Shown piece after piece: positions 27,001 through 42,000 of a DNA stretch of 64,000 nucleotides (the first letter of the stretch is position 1; the number at the start of each line of letters is the position of its first letter). The position numbers and the translations under genes are program-made. The notes beneath the pieces were generated by a model that did not search any database, had not been told where the DNA came from, and saw only the letters and a list, made by a program, of their open reading frames with translations. Source of the DNA: Rhinopomastus cyanomelas (Eukaryota; Chordata; Aves; Bucerotiformes; Rhinopomastidae); assembly GCA_013400115.1 (NCBI GenBank), contig VXBP01008597.1, positions 558,001 to 622,000 on the forward strand, read 5' to 3'.

Positions 27001-30000
27001 TGCAGGAAAGGTGCTTTCCATGTTCTCTGATCCCTCTCTGTCATGACCCAGCCCAGTACCAATCAGAAAAGTAATTCAGTCGTTTTCAGTGTTTCAGGAG
27101 AAGAGTTTCCTGCTGATACAGGCTGAACTGAACAGACTCATCACAGGTCTGGACAAGCCAAAGCCAATTGTTGGGCCAGCTCAGCCCCTCTCAGATGTTG
27201 GAGGGATGTAAAATGAATTTCTATCCTCCCACTTATCAAGTATTCTTTCCTTGAATGTACAGAATTCACTACTTCAAAACCGGTCAACTTTCAAATGCTT
27301 TTTATGTGTCTGGATTTTGAAGTCATTATTATTAGAGCTCCTTGGACAGCAGGACTGGAAAAGCTGGGAAGAGAGAATTTTTTTAGAAGCAAAAAGTTGT
27401 CACAGTTCTATTGAGTTTGATTCATTTCAAGGACTAAATATTTCCAATGTAAAAATGTGAATAATACTGAAACCATCTGATATCACTTTGATCCAAATGT
27501 GATGCAAACACTACAACTGCTAGCACTGAAAAGAGCATACGTGTAAATATGTAGATGGTTTTGTAGCAGATGGCAGTATCAGCCACATGGTGTTAGACAG
27601 CAACTGTAAACCAAATAGCACACTCAAAAATACGTTATGTGTCTGCCTCTGCTGGCATTCACTGCATCTGTGGGCAGCAGACAGATCAGTGTGTAGCTAG
27701 TGAACACTCACCTCTTCCAGTCTCCACCGGTTTATCAGCCTTAAGTAGGCACCAGGGTGTCCTGTAAATCTTTAACACAGGAATATGCATCAGCTGTGTT
27801 GTGTAAGCAATCTGTTCACAGTAGTAGAAGAAAACTCAGACACTGTTTTAATCTAACATCATCTTGGCAAGATTGATGTAACTATGAAAGATGTTTTGCT
27901 GCAAACACGTTGGGGGGTTCCTAGAATCATTTCCATGAAGGACAAATTATATTTTTACTTTCAGTTTTATTTCAATACCAAATATCCTCCTGTTGGTTAT
28001 TCACCATTTGCACAGAGAAGATCTGAATAAAACTGTTCATGTCAGTTTAGAAAACAGCTTTCAACTGCCAGACAATTTCCTTACACTATAATGTGGGCTG
28101 TGATATCTGCCTGACTTTGAAATCTGTGAAAATGTTAGTTTTCATTGGGAAAACTCAATTTTCTTACTATTCTCCCATGTGTTCTCCTGAAACAATTCCC
28201 ACAACTTCCCATGTGCAAATATCCATACTGATGGGTTCTTCTACTCAAGCCATCTCTGCTCAAAGGCTTGTCTTTTGCATAGAGAGGCTCGCATATATAT
28301 GTGTCTAATTTTCTGTGGGGAAAAAGCCCCTAACTGATAGATCATAATTTATTCTTAACAGTCTGAACCATGTAATAGAAGCGGCAGAGTATTCAGGCAG
28401 TTATACTTACCTGAACAAATGACAGACACAAAGACAGAGAGAAGTTGTGGGTTACATCAGTTCCCAGCACAGAAATTAGAACTGGGACAAAGTGGTGCTA
28501 GGAAATTAAAACTATGCCTCTCTCTGGGCTTTTGAAAGGAAACTAAAACTACAGTCTACCTTATTTGCTAGTACTGAATTTGCATTTTAAGATGTGTGAT
28601 AATATGGGTCCCCTTTTGTTTTATTGCAGACAACTTTATTTCTTTTCTCTACTTCATTTTGCGCATATGAAGGCACAGACGTGGATCCTACCTTCCAAGG
28701 AAGAACGCTATGTAAAAGGTAGAGCTGTTCAGATTGACAAACTGAAAGAGAAACATTTTCAGAGTGAAGCTGTTCTCCCACTCAGATTCCGTACGAGGCT
28801 GCTCTGTAAAGAAGAAGGGCAGAGTTTCAGAGGCTTAACCAGATTAACCACTTCCCCTGGCACAAAGACTGCACACACCTACCAGAGCTGGCAGCATATG
28901 TGTAAATCAGCCTGCTGGTTTTAAAATACACACTGGCAAAAGCACTTGTATCCAAATGCAGCACACAGCGAGTGAGCTTGTGAAGACTTCTACATGTGTA
29001 TATTCCTGGGATGCGAAGAACGTGGTTGAGGTAACGTGTATATTAAACACCTCTCCCGGATTTCTGTGGCTCAGGCTCTCCTGATTTCCTTTCTACACCC
29101 TACCATAGTGACATTTCCAGAAAGCATCCCACTGCAGACGGCTCAGTGCCTTTTTGGAGAGGTGTCACACTCAAATGGAGCAAATCCTCCTCTTAATTCT
29201 CTTTCCCAGGTTTGCCCTGTTGAAATGGTGGCAACTAAGGACTCTACATGGGTATCGGTGGAATGCCATTGCATGGCCCCTGTTCCTGACCCCAGGGAAC
29301 TCATCACAGAAGACTGTCGAAAGAAGTGTTTTGCAATAGATGGGGTAATGCAAATGGGAGAGGGGAAGATATATTCTTCCCTTCAGGTAGGCCCTCATTC
29401 TTCATCTAAAGAGCTATCAGGACAGAAGTTAATAAAAACAAACTATGCCAGCACAGCAGTACCATTTCCTGGAACTACTTTTCAGTTGTCACAAACTTAT
29501 TTTTAGTCAACCACTGTTGTGAAGAGGAGTAATTGGAGAAATGGAGGCGCTAATAGTGATTCTGAGATTCATAATGGTACCACTCACGTACTACTGTTAT
29601 GAAGAGCCTCCAGTAAAGTATTGGATGCACAAAATCTACAATAAAATAGACTCTACTTAATTAGAGCTGCCCTACCCCTGAGGAAGTTTTAAATGGATCA
29701 ACAAAACCATAAACCTGATCTTAAATTAACAGCTGTGTAGTGGTTAGGAAATGCCTGTCAGGAAACCTTTTACTGGTTTGTGTGACAATAAATTCATAAT
29801 TAGTTAAGCAGAAATTAAAAAAAAATACTGAATTTTTGATGCCAGTCTATGGGAAGGACAAGTTTGATCTTAACAAGGCTGCTGCAGATGAAGCTTCATT
29901 CAAATGCCCATCAAGAGCAACAGCAACGCTGGGGAGGAACACAGATGTGAGCTCTGAAAAAGGTCATGCAATGGCTGAAGGACGTCCTGAATGCAGCTTT

Positions 30001-33000
30001 GCTGCTGGTTCCTCTCTGAGCTTATTACACTGGTAAAGATCATTCAAACCAGATGAGCTACTTAGATCATCAGAGTAAAAACCACAAAACAGTCTGAAGA
30101 CAATCAGAGCACCGTAACCCACTGCGTTTTCATACGAGTGCTTTCTGCACAGGCTGCAAGAAGGAGATGTACCTTGATGATAACGTCGCAGAAAGTAATC
30201 AAGCTTCAAGGTCTCTAGACCATATCTTACTGTCTCCAGGGTGTTGCAAATAACAAAATGGCATAGCCTTTGCAAATCGCATACTTGAAAGTCGTATTTC
30301 TCAGCTGTAACTAGCAGGCATCTTTCAACGGGTACAGGATGGCAAAAATGCTTTCAATTTACAGCACTTGAACGAGGACTCTCTCATAACACAACAGAAT
30401 AAAATGCTGTCTTACACAGATGTGCTTTGAAAGTATCACCTATGACTTCCTAGATGTAGAAGTGCCCTGACACTAGCTAAAATCAGCTATGTGTTTCCTT
30501 CTGAGCAGGCACCAAATTCTGTCCACCTGGTCTAAAATACATTTTTGACCACTGGCAATGTACACAGATACCCAGGAGCTTGAAATCATCTCCTCAAACC
30601 ACTTCTATCCATGCCATGATATGGTTTGCTTAATAGGCTGCCAGCAAGGGTCTCATTTTAGGTTTCTCGCCAGTTGCCACCAACTACCGCAATCTTCCAG
30701 CATGATTGGGATCTCCAGTGACCCTGCCTGAATCAGGAATGTGTGAGTGATGGCCTGTTGCTATCCCAGTGACATAGGATACGTTACATCGTGTACTTAC
30801 AAAACACGTTGTCCTCACTCTATCCTAAAGGCCACCTTTACGGGTGAGCTGAAAAGGTTACAGAAGAGTTTGAACACCAGTAGAGTTCAGGGGTTGGTAG
30901 AGTTGATGAGTCACATAGTTATTTTCCTTCCAGGTTGCTGACCCTCTTAAAGACCTATGTTCAATAGTCAGAATCGATTCCCCCATTTCCAGTTCTTCAC
31001 AAAACCCGGGGGCTACGAGTACTTGGTCTTTGTGAAAACTCATGGTTTTTCCCCACAGTTAACAACTTGTTTAAGTTCTTAGAAAGTAGGAGGTTGAATC
31101 AGATCAAGAACCAAACACAGCAGGTGGGTGATTGTTGTCACCACTGATAGAATGGCACTATAGCTTAGTTTAGATACTAATTTATTGTAAACCTAATTAA
31201 TTAATGACCATTGATTGCAAATTAATATTTTTCATATTTATGTAGAGAGTTAACATACTATGACAGTACAGGGACACACAAATTAGAACAATAAAATTCA
31301 GTTTTGTTTTTGAGATTGCTTACCTAAATTTGTCAGGAAAAGAGCAACCTTTTCATACAGCTGTAACAGAGAACAAAAAGTCTCTTAGACACACAACCAG
31401 CTCAATAAAATCCAGAACTGCTTTCTAGTTAGAGTAACTACTCTTAGCCTTAGTTAAACCTGACATTCAGATGGTCTCTGTGATGCTCTGATGATTATGA
31501 AAATAAAGTGATACAACAATAGCACAATAGCCACAAAGATGATGAGGGGAGTGGAACATCTCCCTTATGAGGAAAGGCTGAGAGAGCTGGGTCTCTTTAG
31601 CTTGGAAAAAAGGAGATCGAGGTGTGACCTCATTAATGTTTAGAAATATGGGAAGGGAGGATGGAGCTGGGCTCTTCTCTGTGTCATCTAGTGATAGGAT
31701 AAGGGACAATGGGTGTCAGCTGGAACATAGGAGGTTCCATATCAAAATGAGAAGGAACTTCTTCACAATGAGGGTGACAGAGCACTGGAAACTGGAACAG
31801 GCTGCCCAGGGGGATTGTGGAGTCTCCTTCTCTGGAGGTATTTAAAACCTGCCTGTATGTGTTCCTGTGTGATTTGGTCTGGCTGATCCTGCTGTGGCAG
31901 GGGCATTGGACTAGATGATCTTTCGAGGTCACTTCCAATCCCTAATTGAGCTTTATGGGAGACTGCTAAATTCATAAAGCTTAGAAAAACAAACTTGGAG
32001 GGTTTTTACAATTTTTTATTTATTTACAAAGGGGTTTTGAACCCATAAAGTACTTTACGCAGTGGTGTCAGTATTAGTTTAAATTAAAATAACAATTTCC
32101 ATTTCCTTTAAATGAATGTGGAGCCTGCTCCCACAACAAGCTAAATGTCCTTAACTCTCACTGGTGCCTACAGGGATACAATGCTCTTCATACTGCAGGT
32201 TCAATAACATACTTACTCCTAAAGTGCATATCAGCAACGCTTCTTTCATTTGCAGTTATCCTTATAAACTCTTGCTTAAATTGAATTATGTACAATTTAC
32301 AGATCAAACTGCCTACTTCAGAGCCGAAGCCATCTTGAAGTCTCTCATCCATATTAACAACCGCTTCTTGCTTAGAATAGCTTTTTGCTGTCTTTGGAGT
32401 AAACAGTTTTGTTTCAAGTAATGAAAAAGGTGGTTTCTTCTAAGGATCTCTTAACGGGAATTGTAAAAGTGCTAAATGTCATTGTGTTTTACATCCTGAT
32501 TCCAGGACGGAGTGTTCTACATTGCTCTGCAGAAAGAGGTATCCAAACGGTGTTTTGTTGCTATTCTCCTGGAACAATAAGACCGTGTGAGAAATTCTGT
32601 ATAACAATACTTGGATCTAATTACCTGCTACTTGTCCCAAAGGACCTTGTTTAGGATCACAGTCTGTTCCTACTTTCAATGGTTGATATCACTGGAATTA
32701 ACAGGTCTTATTAGCATCAGTAAACTAATGATTGTCAGGCTACAGGATTATCTGGGAGTCATTATACCTGAGGATAATTTCATTTAGTCATGATAGACAC
32801 GTCAATGTAGCTCTCAGAGCATCAAGTCTAGAAGTCACTTGTGGTCTAGACTTTCCCCTGATACTAAGAGGGGATCTTGTGTCAGAATCACTGGTGAGTT
32901 TCCAGGCTTCCAACCTGTGAATTCCCTACTTTGATATGCATCTGGGCCCATTCTTGCTTTATTATCACAGTATCACACTGCATCTTTGCTTGCTCCCCTG

Positions 33001-36000
33001 CCACTTCCATTGAGCCACACTTCGCAGAGGATTCAACTATCTGAACTGCTCGTGGGGTTTTTATTTCAGAAGTCATCCCATTACTGCCCTTCAGTAAACT
33101 ACATTAATCCATCATGGGACATGAGTGATTATGTTCTTAAGTCCTTTTGCAAAGCTCCTGCAGCTTCATGTTTTGTTGCAAAGCTCCTGCAGTTTCATAT
33201 TTTGGGAATCTTTTGTTTCCATGAGTTATATCCAGATCTAAGGCTGTGGTGTTTATTGCATGGTAATGAGTGCATGGCTTAAGAAATCTGTCTTTGCAAT
33301 GCTCTACTTAGTTGATGCATTACAGGAAATAAAAATAAGTTTCTCAAAAGGCACCTTCAAGCCATTTCCCATTATTTTAAAAGGTTCTCTAAGCTGTAAA
33401 ATTCTTTGAGAACCATATAATTTTGTTTGCACAGTATTTCTTTGTTGCTGTTTACTGCATATACAATGACTTCTGCTGAGAGGCTGGAAATGGACGTTGT
33501 ACTGACATAAATAGTTTCCTTTTCATTTCTTCTGTGCTTATTGTGTGCTCTAGATGGATCAAAGAAAATCCCCCCAAAGTTGCAGGCAACAAACAATAAA
33601 TCACAAGTAACACAAGAGAAAATAGCCTGTAGTACAAGTTCAGAGACAATAACAGCTTCTACTTCTTTCTGCTGTCCTTTCTCAGTCTATAGTCTCACTT
33701 TAGGTAAAACATAGGAAAGCCAACACTTCTTGATAGTCACCAATGCAGTCTTGCCTATGCCAAAGGGGGAAGTGAAGTCCTGCAGCAAAGCTGCATGGAA
33801 TTTCCTGCTGCATGAATGAGGGGCTGTTAAAGTTGGATTTTAGATTATGGAAATGCTTGGGTATTGGATGGGAAAGAAACCAGTCTGGTCACCAGTGCTT
33901 GGAAATGTGCAGGCTTGAAATGAAACATCACACACTTCCACTAGAACCATAGAATCACAGACTGGTAGGGGTTGGGAGGGACCTCTGGACATTATGTAGT
34001 CCACCCTCCCTGCCGCTGCAGGCTCTCCTACAGCAGATCATGCAGGAACATGTCCAGGCAGGTTTTGAATGTCTGTTGAGTTGGAGACTCTACAGCCTCT
34101 CTGAATATTCTGTTACAGTGCTTTGTTACCCGCACTATGAATTTTTTTTCCCTTACATTCAAATCAAATCCCCTATGTTCCAGTTTAAAACCATTGCTCC
34201 TTGTCTTATTGCTGGGCACCACTGAGAAAAGCCTGGTCCCATCATCCTGACGCTCACCCTTTAGACACGTTTAAGCATTCATAAGATCTTCTCTCAGTCT
34301 CCTCCTCTCCAGGCCAAACAGCCCCAGCTCTCTTAGTCTCTGCTCATAAAGAAGATGCTCCAGCCCCCTGATCTGATAGTGCCTCTGTGCTGGACTCTCT
34401 TCAGTAGCTCTCTGTCCCTCTTGAACTGGGAAGCTCAGACCTGGACATAGTATTCCAGATGCAGACTAACCAGGGCAGAGAGGGAGGAGAACCTTCCTCC
34501 GCCTACTGGCCACTCTTTTCTTAATGCTCCCCAAGACACCATTTGCCCTCTTGGCCACAAGGGCACATTAGTGGCTCATGGTCAGCCTGTGGCACACCGG
34601 CACCCCTATGTCATTTTTCTCCAGAGTTGCTCTCCAGTAGATCAGTCTCCAACCTGACCTGATACATGAGGTTGTTCTTGCCTACATGGAGCACTCTACC
34701 CTTGCTAAATATCAAGTTTCTCTCTGCCCAGCTCTCCAGCCTATCCAGGTCACACTGGATGGCAGCACAGTCCTCTAGTGTGTCAGCAACTCATCCCAGC
34801 TTTATATTATCAGCAAGCTTCCTGAGACTACACTCTGTTCCCCCATCCATGCTGTTGATGAATATATTGAATAGGACTGGACCCAGTCCTGATCTCTGAA
34901 GAACACAACTGGACACAGATCTTCAGCATGACTCTATCCCAATGGCCACAACTGATTTTGTCCTTTAAGCAAATCCAAGTCTACCTGACTATCCAATCAT
35001 CCAATCCACACTTCTTAAATTTAGCTGTGAAGATGTTATGGGAGACAGTGTTGAAAGCCCTGCTGAAGTCAAGGTAGACAGTATCTACTGCCTTCCTCTC
35101 ATCTATCCACTCAGTTACATCTTCCTAAAAGTTTATCAGATTAGAATCATAGAATCATTAGGGATTGGAAGGGACCTCAAAACATCATCTAGTCCAATCT
35201 CCCTGCCACAGCAGGATCATGTCACTGGAGAATTATAGAATCAGTATCACTCAGGGTTGGAAGGGACCACCTGACTATCCAGTTCCAACTCCCTCCACCA
35301 TGGGCAGGGACACCCCACCCTAGACCAGGCTGGCCAGAGCCCCATCCAGCCTGGCCTTAAACACCTCCAGGGATGGGGCCCCAACCACGTCCCTGGGAAA
35401 CTCATTCCAGGCTCTCATCACTCTCACAGTGAAGAACTTCCTCCTCACATCCACTCTAAATCTACCCATCTCCAGCTTTGCTTCATCCCCCCCATGTCCC
35501 ATTGCTACCTGACATCCTAGAAAGTCCCTCCCCAGACTTTTTGTAGGCCCCCTTCAGATACTGAAAGGCCACAATAAAGTCACCTCGGAGCCTCCTCTTC
35601 TCCAGACTCAACAGCCCCAACTCTCTCAGTCTGGCCTCATAGGAGAGGTGCTCCAGCCCCTCTGATCATCCTTGTGGCCCTCATCTGCACTTGCACCAGC
35701 ATGTGCACATCCTTCTTGTAATAAGAACTGGACGAAATTCTCCAGGTGGGGTCTCACCAGAGCGGAGTAGAGGGGGAGAATCACCTCCCTCGACCTGCTG
35801 GCCACACTTCTCCTGATGCAGCCCAGGACCCAGGTTGTCTTCTGGGTCGCAAGTGCACACTGCTGGCTGATGTTGAGCTTTTCATCCACAAGCACCCCCA
35901 AGTCCCTCTCCTCAGGGCTACTCTGCAGCCAGTCACTGCCCAGCCTGTATTTGTGCCTAGGATTGCCTCGACCCAGATGCACACCTTACACTTGGTCTTG

Positions 36001-39000
36001 TTGAACCCCATCAGGTTGGCTTGTGTCCACCTCTCCAGCTCTCCAGGTCCCTCTGGATGGCATCCCTGCCCTCCAGCGTGTCTGGATTAGTCAGGCAGGA
36101 CTTCCCCTTGGTGAATCCATGTTGACTACTTCTAATAACCCTCTTTCCTGGAGGTGTTTTGAGATGGTGTTAAGAACATGCTGTTCCATCCTATTTTCAG
36201 AGATGGAGGCAAGACTGACCATGTGTAGTTACCCAGATCCTTCTTGCCCATTTTGAAGACTGTAGTGACAATGGCTTTTCTCGAATCCTCAGGCACCTCT
36301 CATGCTCTCCAGGATTTGTCAAAGATGATAAAGTGTGGCCTAGCAATGACTTCTGCCAGCTCCCTCAACCCTCATGCTCCGATCAGGACTCAAGGACTTG
36401 TGGATGTCCAGGTTACTTAATTGTTCTTTAACCCAGTCCTCTTCAAGCAAGGCAAAGTCTTCCATCTTCCTGACTTCTCTTAAAAGACTAGGATTCATGA
36501 CGACTGGTCTTAGCAGTAAAGACAGAGGCAAAGAAGTCATTCAGTATTTCTGCCTTCTCTGTATCCTCTGTTACTGGGGCACCCACTTCATTCAGCAGTG
36601 GGCCTACATTTCCTCTAGTTTTTGTTTTGTCTCTGATAAACTTCTTCCACTTATTATAAACTGCCTTCTTCCAGTTAAGTTTTTTCAGAAGATCCCTGCT
36701 CAACCATGTAGGTCTTCTGCTTCCCTTGTCTGATTTCCTGCTTTTAGGACTACATTTATCCTGAGCTTGGAGGAAGTGATGATTGAAAACTAACTAGGTC
36801 TCTTGAGTCCCCATACATTTTAGAGACCTAGCCCTTGGTATTTCTTCAAGCAGTTTCTTGAAGAAGTCCAAGTTAGCCCTTCTGAAATCTAGAGTTCATA
36901 ACTTGCTTGTTACTCTGTGCCTATTACCTCAGCACATCCCCCGAGGGAAAGCTTAACATGCTTTTTGCAGAAGATATTTGCTGATGAGTAGATAGAGAGA
37001 CTCCGCCCTGGCTCCAGTACTTGGATGGTTTGTAGGTTAAACCCTCCTCACTTAAAATGTTTCCTATAATGCCAGTTGATAAAAAACTTGTTAGTAAAAT
37101 GCCATACACCTCTTGCTAAGAACAATTAATAGAAGGCACATTTATATCAGAGCAACATACTGAAACAACTGCATCTTGATGGAAGGGTGAAACTTATTCC
37201 CTGTCTAATATATCCCATACAGCCTTACTGAGGCGGTTCGCACACAGGCATTCCCTTTTTGTCTTTGTCCCAAGTCTGGCTCCCAGCTAGTTCACAATAA
37301 TAACCTGACCTCATCCAGCTCCTCTATAATACACCCAGACTGTATCTCTGGTGCATCTGGCAAAGGCCATAGGCAGCTCATGGAACAAGTCATGTCTGCT
37401 CAAGTCTCATGAATTGTCAGCCCAAGGAGTTCTCCTGCACATGGGACATGGTGGCTGCATAAGCATATCCTCACTGGTAAAATACTTGGAAAACTGAAGT
37501 TGAAATTACTGAAAGTAGCATAAATAAGAATTATGCTTGTCTACTGCATTAAAAAAATAACAGCAAAAAAATAATTAAAAACAGGTATATTAATGAAATA
37601 AACTGAAACCTGAAACTGTATGAAAGGAAAAAGAGGCAGAGGATAAAATAGGAGTATGAACTATGTCTCCCTAAAATATCTGGTAATGTTTTACATAATG
37701 CTTTGGGTTTGGGATTGTACTTCACATAAAGAGTGAATGATGTCCATAAACAATAGTGACATGTCTGGATTAGCAAGACACTCTATTCCTGCTAAAAAAG
37801 AAGCAAAAGATTCAGCTTTCTGCAGACTGAGATACTGACCTGATAGCTCAGGGATAACTTTGGATATATTACTTTTACTCACCACATTCAGTAGCATGAT
37901 GATGCAAAAGTTGATGCACACTGCAGTCCCTGTGGTTGCAACCTGAGAGTTATTCCTGATTAAAGCCCACTTAAAGGCAGCAAAAGTGCTGACAGTCACA
38001 ACACGGTAAATAACAATGCCAAAAACAGCAGCAATCACCACACAGATCTAAAGAAAGAAAAGAAGAGAGAGAATCTGAAAACTTTCAACAGAACTGGAGT
38101 AAATTTATCCAAATCTAACAGAAAGACTCCAAAAATGCATACATTTTGATTTCAGAGAGGTTTCCACATGAGTTTTCTTCTTAAGTCCTTTTCATTTTCC
38201 ATAATGCAAAGTATTAAGATAATAACTTTAATAAGATAATTCTTTTAACAAGTAATCTTATTAAAAGAACTCTTAGTTTTAAACATATTCTCAAATGTGT
38301 AAACCTCCACCTTAGCATTAACATGGGCAACAGTTTTGCCAACATGGGAATGAGAAATTTGCCGTATATGCAAGTTCTGCACAGGTTAGGTTTAAGCTGA
38401 TGTCCCAGCCAGGTGGTGTCATATTTGGGATGGACTTTGTGCTTTGATAGACTTCACGTTTACAGGGAAAAAGGTCCATTTGCGGCACAGCATCAACAGC
38501 AACGCTGGCAAACTACCCCAGCAAGCCCTCTTGTGACGCTTGTGGAAACATTCTGTCTCGGGAAGCTAAGAAATTCAATTGTCCTTGTAACTTCTTCTCT
38601 GATGAGACTTCCAGCAAACGTGGCAGTTGGAGTGTGACAGCCCTGCAGCTGAGCTGGTCTGATAAATCTCTTGATATTTTGTAGGTAACACAAGAACACG
38701 AAAGGACAACTGTTTTCAGTCCTGACCAATTGATGTCAATTTTGCAAACCGCATAATGGACAAGCAGTTGAAAATTACCAAGGGTGACTCATGTTGTGGA
38801 AACTCTGACACAGTACCCATTAGCCATCTTATTAGATAAGGAGTTTCTTCAGTAGAGGGCAGATAATTATTTGCACAAGATAGGTATGTTCCAAGGTTGC
38901 ACGCAGACAACCTAAAGCCATCAAACCTGAAGTAAGCTAAGTGACTGGGCAAAATGGTTTTGAAAACACTGGTTTCACATACTACTAATGACAAAATTGA

Positions 39001-42000
39001 TTGGCAGAATCCCAGTGCAGAAGAAAACATGCACGTGGATGTGAGGGACAGTCTCTGGATTCCCTGTGTTGTGTCGAGGGGAAGAAGGACCACTTTTCTG
39101 TGGTAACAGGGAACCGTGTACCTGGCCCAAGCTGTATTATTAACTGCACTGGGAGAGCCAAAGCTATGACATTCTGAGGACTGCTCGAAATTGGAGTTTT
39201 GGTAGGCACATATCTCCTATGCTTAAGCTAGAATTTGAAAGGAATATTTTTACCTAAATGGAAGGAAATTCTAAATCACTGGAAGCCCATGCTATGGCAG
39301 CAATAAAAAGTATCTTCAGTAAAAATGATTGTTGCTTTGTTTCAAGGACTGTTAGCGAAGCAATCTGTGGTGCACCCAATTCAGACCGAGGCTACTTTGT
39401 TTGGCAGTTTGAGCAAGATATAGCAAAAGACTAAGAAGAATAATCCCTGCACTTACAAAAGGCAGGGAATAAAAACTGTCCCACTTCAAGGGGAAAAAAA
39501 AAAAGCAAAATATGCAAAATCATGTAGAATCAGTTCTGAGCTGAGAAGCAGAGACTGCAGTCCTGAGCAGACTTAAGTGCCTTCAAAGCACTTAAGTGCT
39601 GAATCAGACAGGACATTGGCTCACCACATCCAGTGTTTCTAGGTGTGTCATCTGCCTGACATACCAGAGCACAGTTCATCTCAGTAATGCTCTTGTCTTC
39701 TGTGTACGAGATTGCTCTGGGCAATTTTGAAACCATTAGCTTTCTACAAGCCCTCTGCCCTGTTCTCTCCCATCTTATTCAAACACAAAGTTGCTGATCT
39801 AGGTCACCTACTTGGCTCTCCACAGCTCCTGAAGTTCATACACATACATACAATTTTTTAGCCTTCTAGAAAAACACTAGAGAATTCCATGAGGATCTGA
39901 GTTGATGTCAACTGTGTTTTCAAGACCAGTCCTCCCATTTGCTGTGGCAGCGTATAGTACTGCAACGAACATGCAGGAGCTTGTTTCACTTTTGAAGAGT
40001 CATACCCAACCTTTCCATACTCTTTCAGCAGACACACTGTTATTTTGTATTTTTAAGCTGTAATCAAATAAAAGTTCTCAAACCATAAAAAATATTCCCG
40101 ATGCAGAAACAATGAGTCTGCTGCATTTATCGGCAAATGCTTGGTAAGGCTCTGGCTTCCCGGATATGGGGTTCATTCGTTCTTTCTTGGAGTACTTGGC
40201 TTCAAACTGCGGACGTATTTCCTCCTAATGAATAGACAGACAATGTTCACATACAGCACAGTTAGGACAGATTCTGTGAGAGACTTCAGGTCACTTATCA
40301 GGTCACTGGCACAGCTACTATAAAAACTGAGCTGGAATAAAGCACTGTAACCACAAAAATGTATTGTAGGGAGCCGTTCTGTCTCATATTGCTCAACTCC
40401 TTCCTAACTTGGACATTATAATTAGGAGGAACAGCTTTCAGCAGCAGGAATGTCAAGTCCTGGTTTGCCATAAGAACTCTCCTTTGAAATGAAACTTGGG
40501 GATTTCTTGGGGAAAGGCTTGGTTACACCTATTCACAGCCTTGTCAGAAGAGAGTTCACACTCAGTTCAGGTAAAGCCTCATGGGTTTCACGCAGTAGGG
40601 CTACCCTACTACCCTGCCATCCAGAAGGTTCCCCAACAGCCATGTGTCCTGTGTCATCTCACCCAGGTCTGCCATTGAGGATGCTGTCATAGATGAGAGA
40701 AAGCACCAGGCTGTGAAGATAGACTCTCACAGCTGCTGGTCAGTGCATCTACTGGAGCACTGGCCTGTGGTACAGCTGGCTACAAAGGACCACAAAGGCA
40801 GCTATGGACTGTTTTTGCAGCTTCTCCAAGAGGAGAGTGCTCTGCTGTGCGTTTCTTTTTAACAACCAGGAACCCAGCCTACAATTTCCTGGTCATTTCC
40901 ACCCCCCAAAGTTTCTTTTGCTTGGGCTTTGACTGTTTACAAGTCATAAACGCCGGGACTCTTAATGACTGCATTGAAACAGGTGACAGTTAACTGCTCA
41001 TACAAGTCTTTATAATGTGAATAAAAATAAAATATCCTAAAGTACTTCATCCTTTTTGTAAACATTTGTAAGTTTTAAAAAAATGTACAATTTCCCTGGA
41101 GAAAAAAAAGCATGAAGCCATGACTCATTCTCACTCTCTCAAATTTTGAAGTAATTTTCTCAATACAGCTAATTTCCAAACTCAAGCAGCAACATAGCAT
41201 TAAAAAAGTCTGTAGGCATGTATGCTCAGCTGCGATGCCTCTGTAACTAACCGTGTGCTTGAGGGAACCAACCCCACATCACCTAAATACAAAGGCCAGG
41301 CTTGTTTCTCTGGAAGCAGGGTAACACCTTGATCTTATTCTACCTTGCTGAAGCTGTCCCTGCCATACCAGGGCTGAAGGCTGCTGATCATCTAGCAAGA
41401 GAAACAGTGCAAGTAGTTTTCCTGTGTTCCTGGGGACATGCAAAAGGACAGCATGTGATAGCACTGAAGCAGAGCACTTGGGAGTTGCACCCTGCAGATT
41501 GTGCAAGGGCTCTGCCAGAAGATCTACTAAGTCATGTACAAGAAACACTTATTTGCAGCTCTCTCTAAGCCAAGGTTTGATGACCTTTTACAATCTGCAC
41601 TGTAGAGAAGTCCTTATCATACCCACATGCCCATGAATCTAGGTATCAGTTATGATCTTCAGCCAATTCAGATAATGCAAATGCTATTTTTACTCTGGCA
41701 TGAACCTTAGCACCTGTTAAGCTCAGCTCCAGTGCTGAGCACACCTTGGGGCAGGAAGCGAACAGTCGTGGGTGAGGTTAATGACAAAAAGAAAGTGACA
41801 CTGAAGATAAAGAAAAAAGTGTGCTATAAATAGCAGCAAGTCCCTTCATCTGGGCATATCAGGAACTCCCTGCAGTTGGTTTTCTGTTGCAAAGTCCCAT
41901 TTACTTTCCACACCTCCCATCTTGCACCCCAAGTAAGAAGAAACTGAGTCCACATATGCAGGGTTGGAAGAGGCAGAGTACACTCAGCCCATGCTCCCTG

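Noticed and set aside
27712..27761. Alternative acceptor (ttacag) for ANO4 exon 12 giving a 50-nt exon
   Set aside because: It breaks phase with the preceding exon and loses the conserved R-F-T residues.
29036..29506. 156-codon open frame on the plus strand
   Set aside because: No recognisable family or motif; intronic chance frame.
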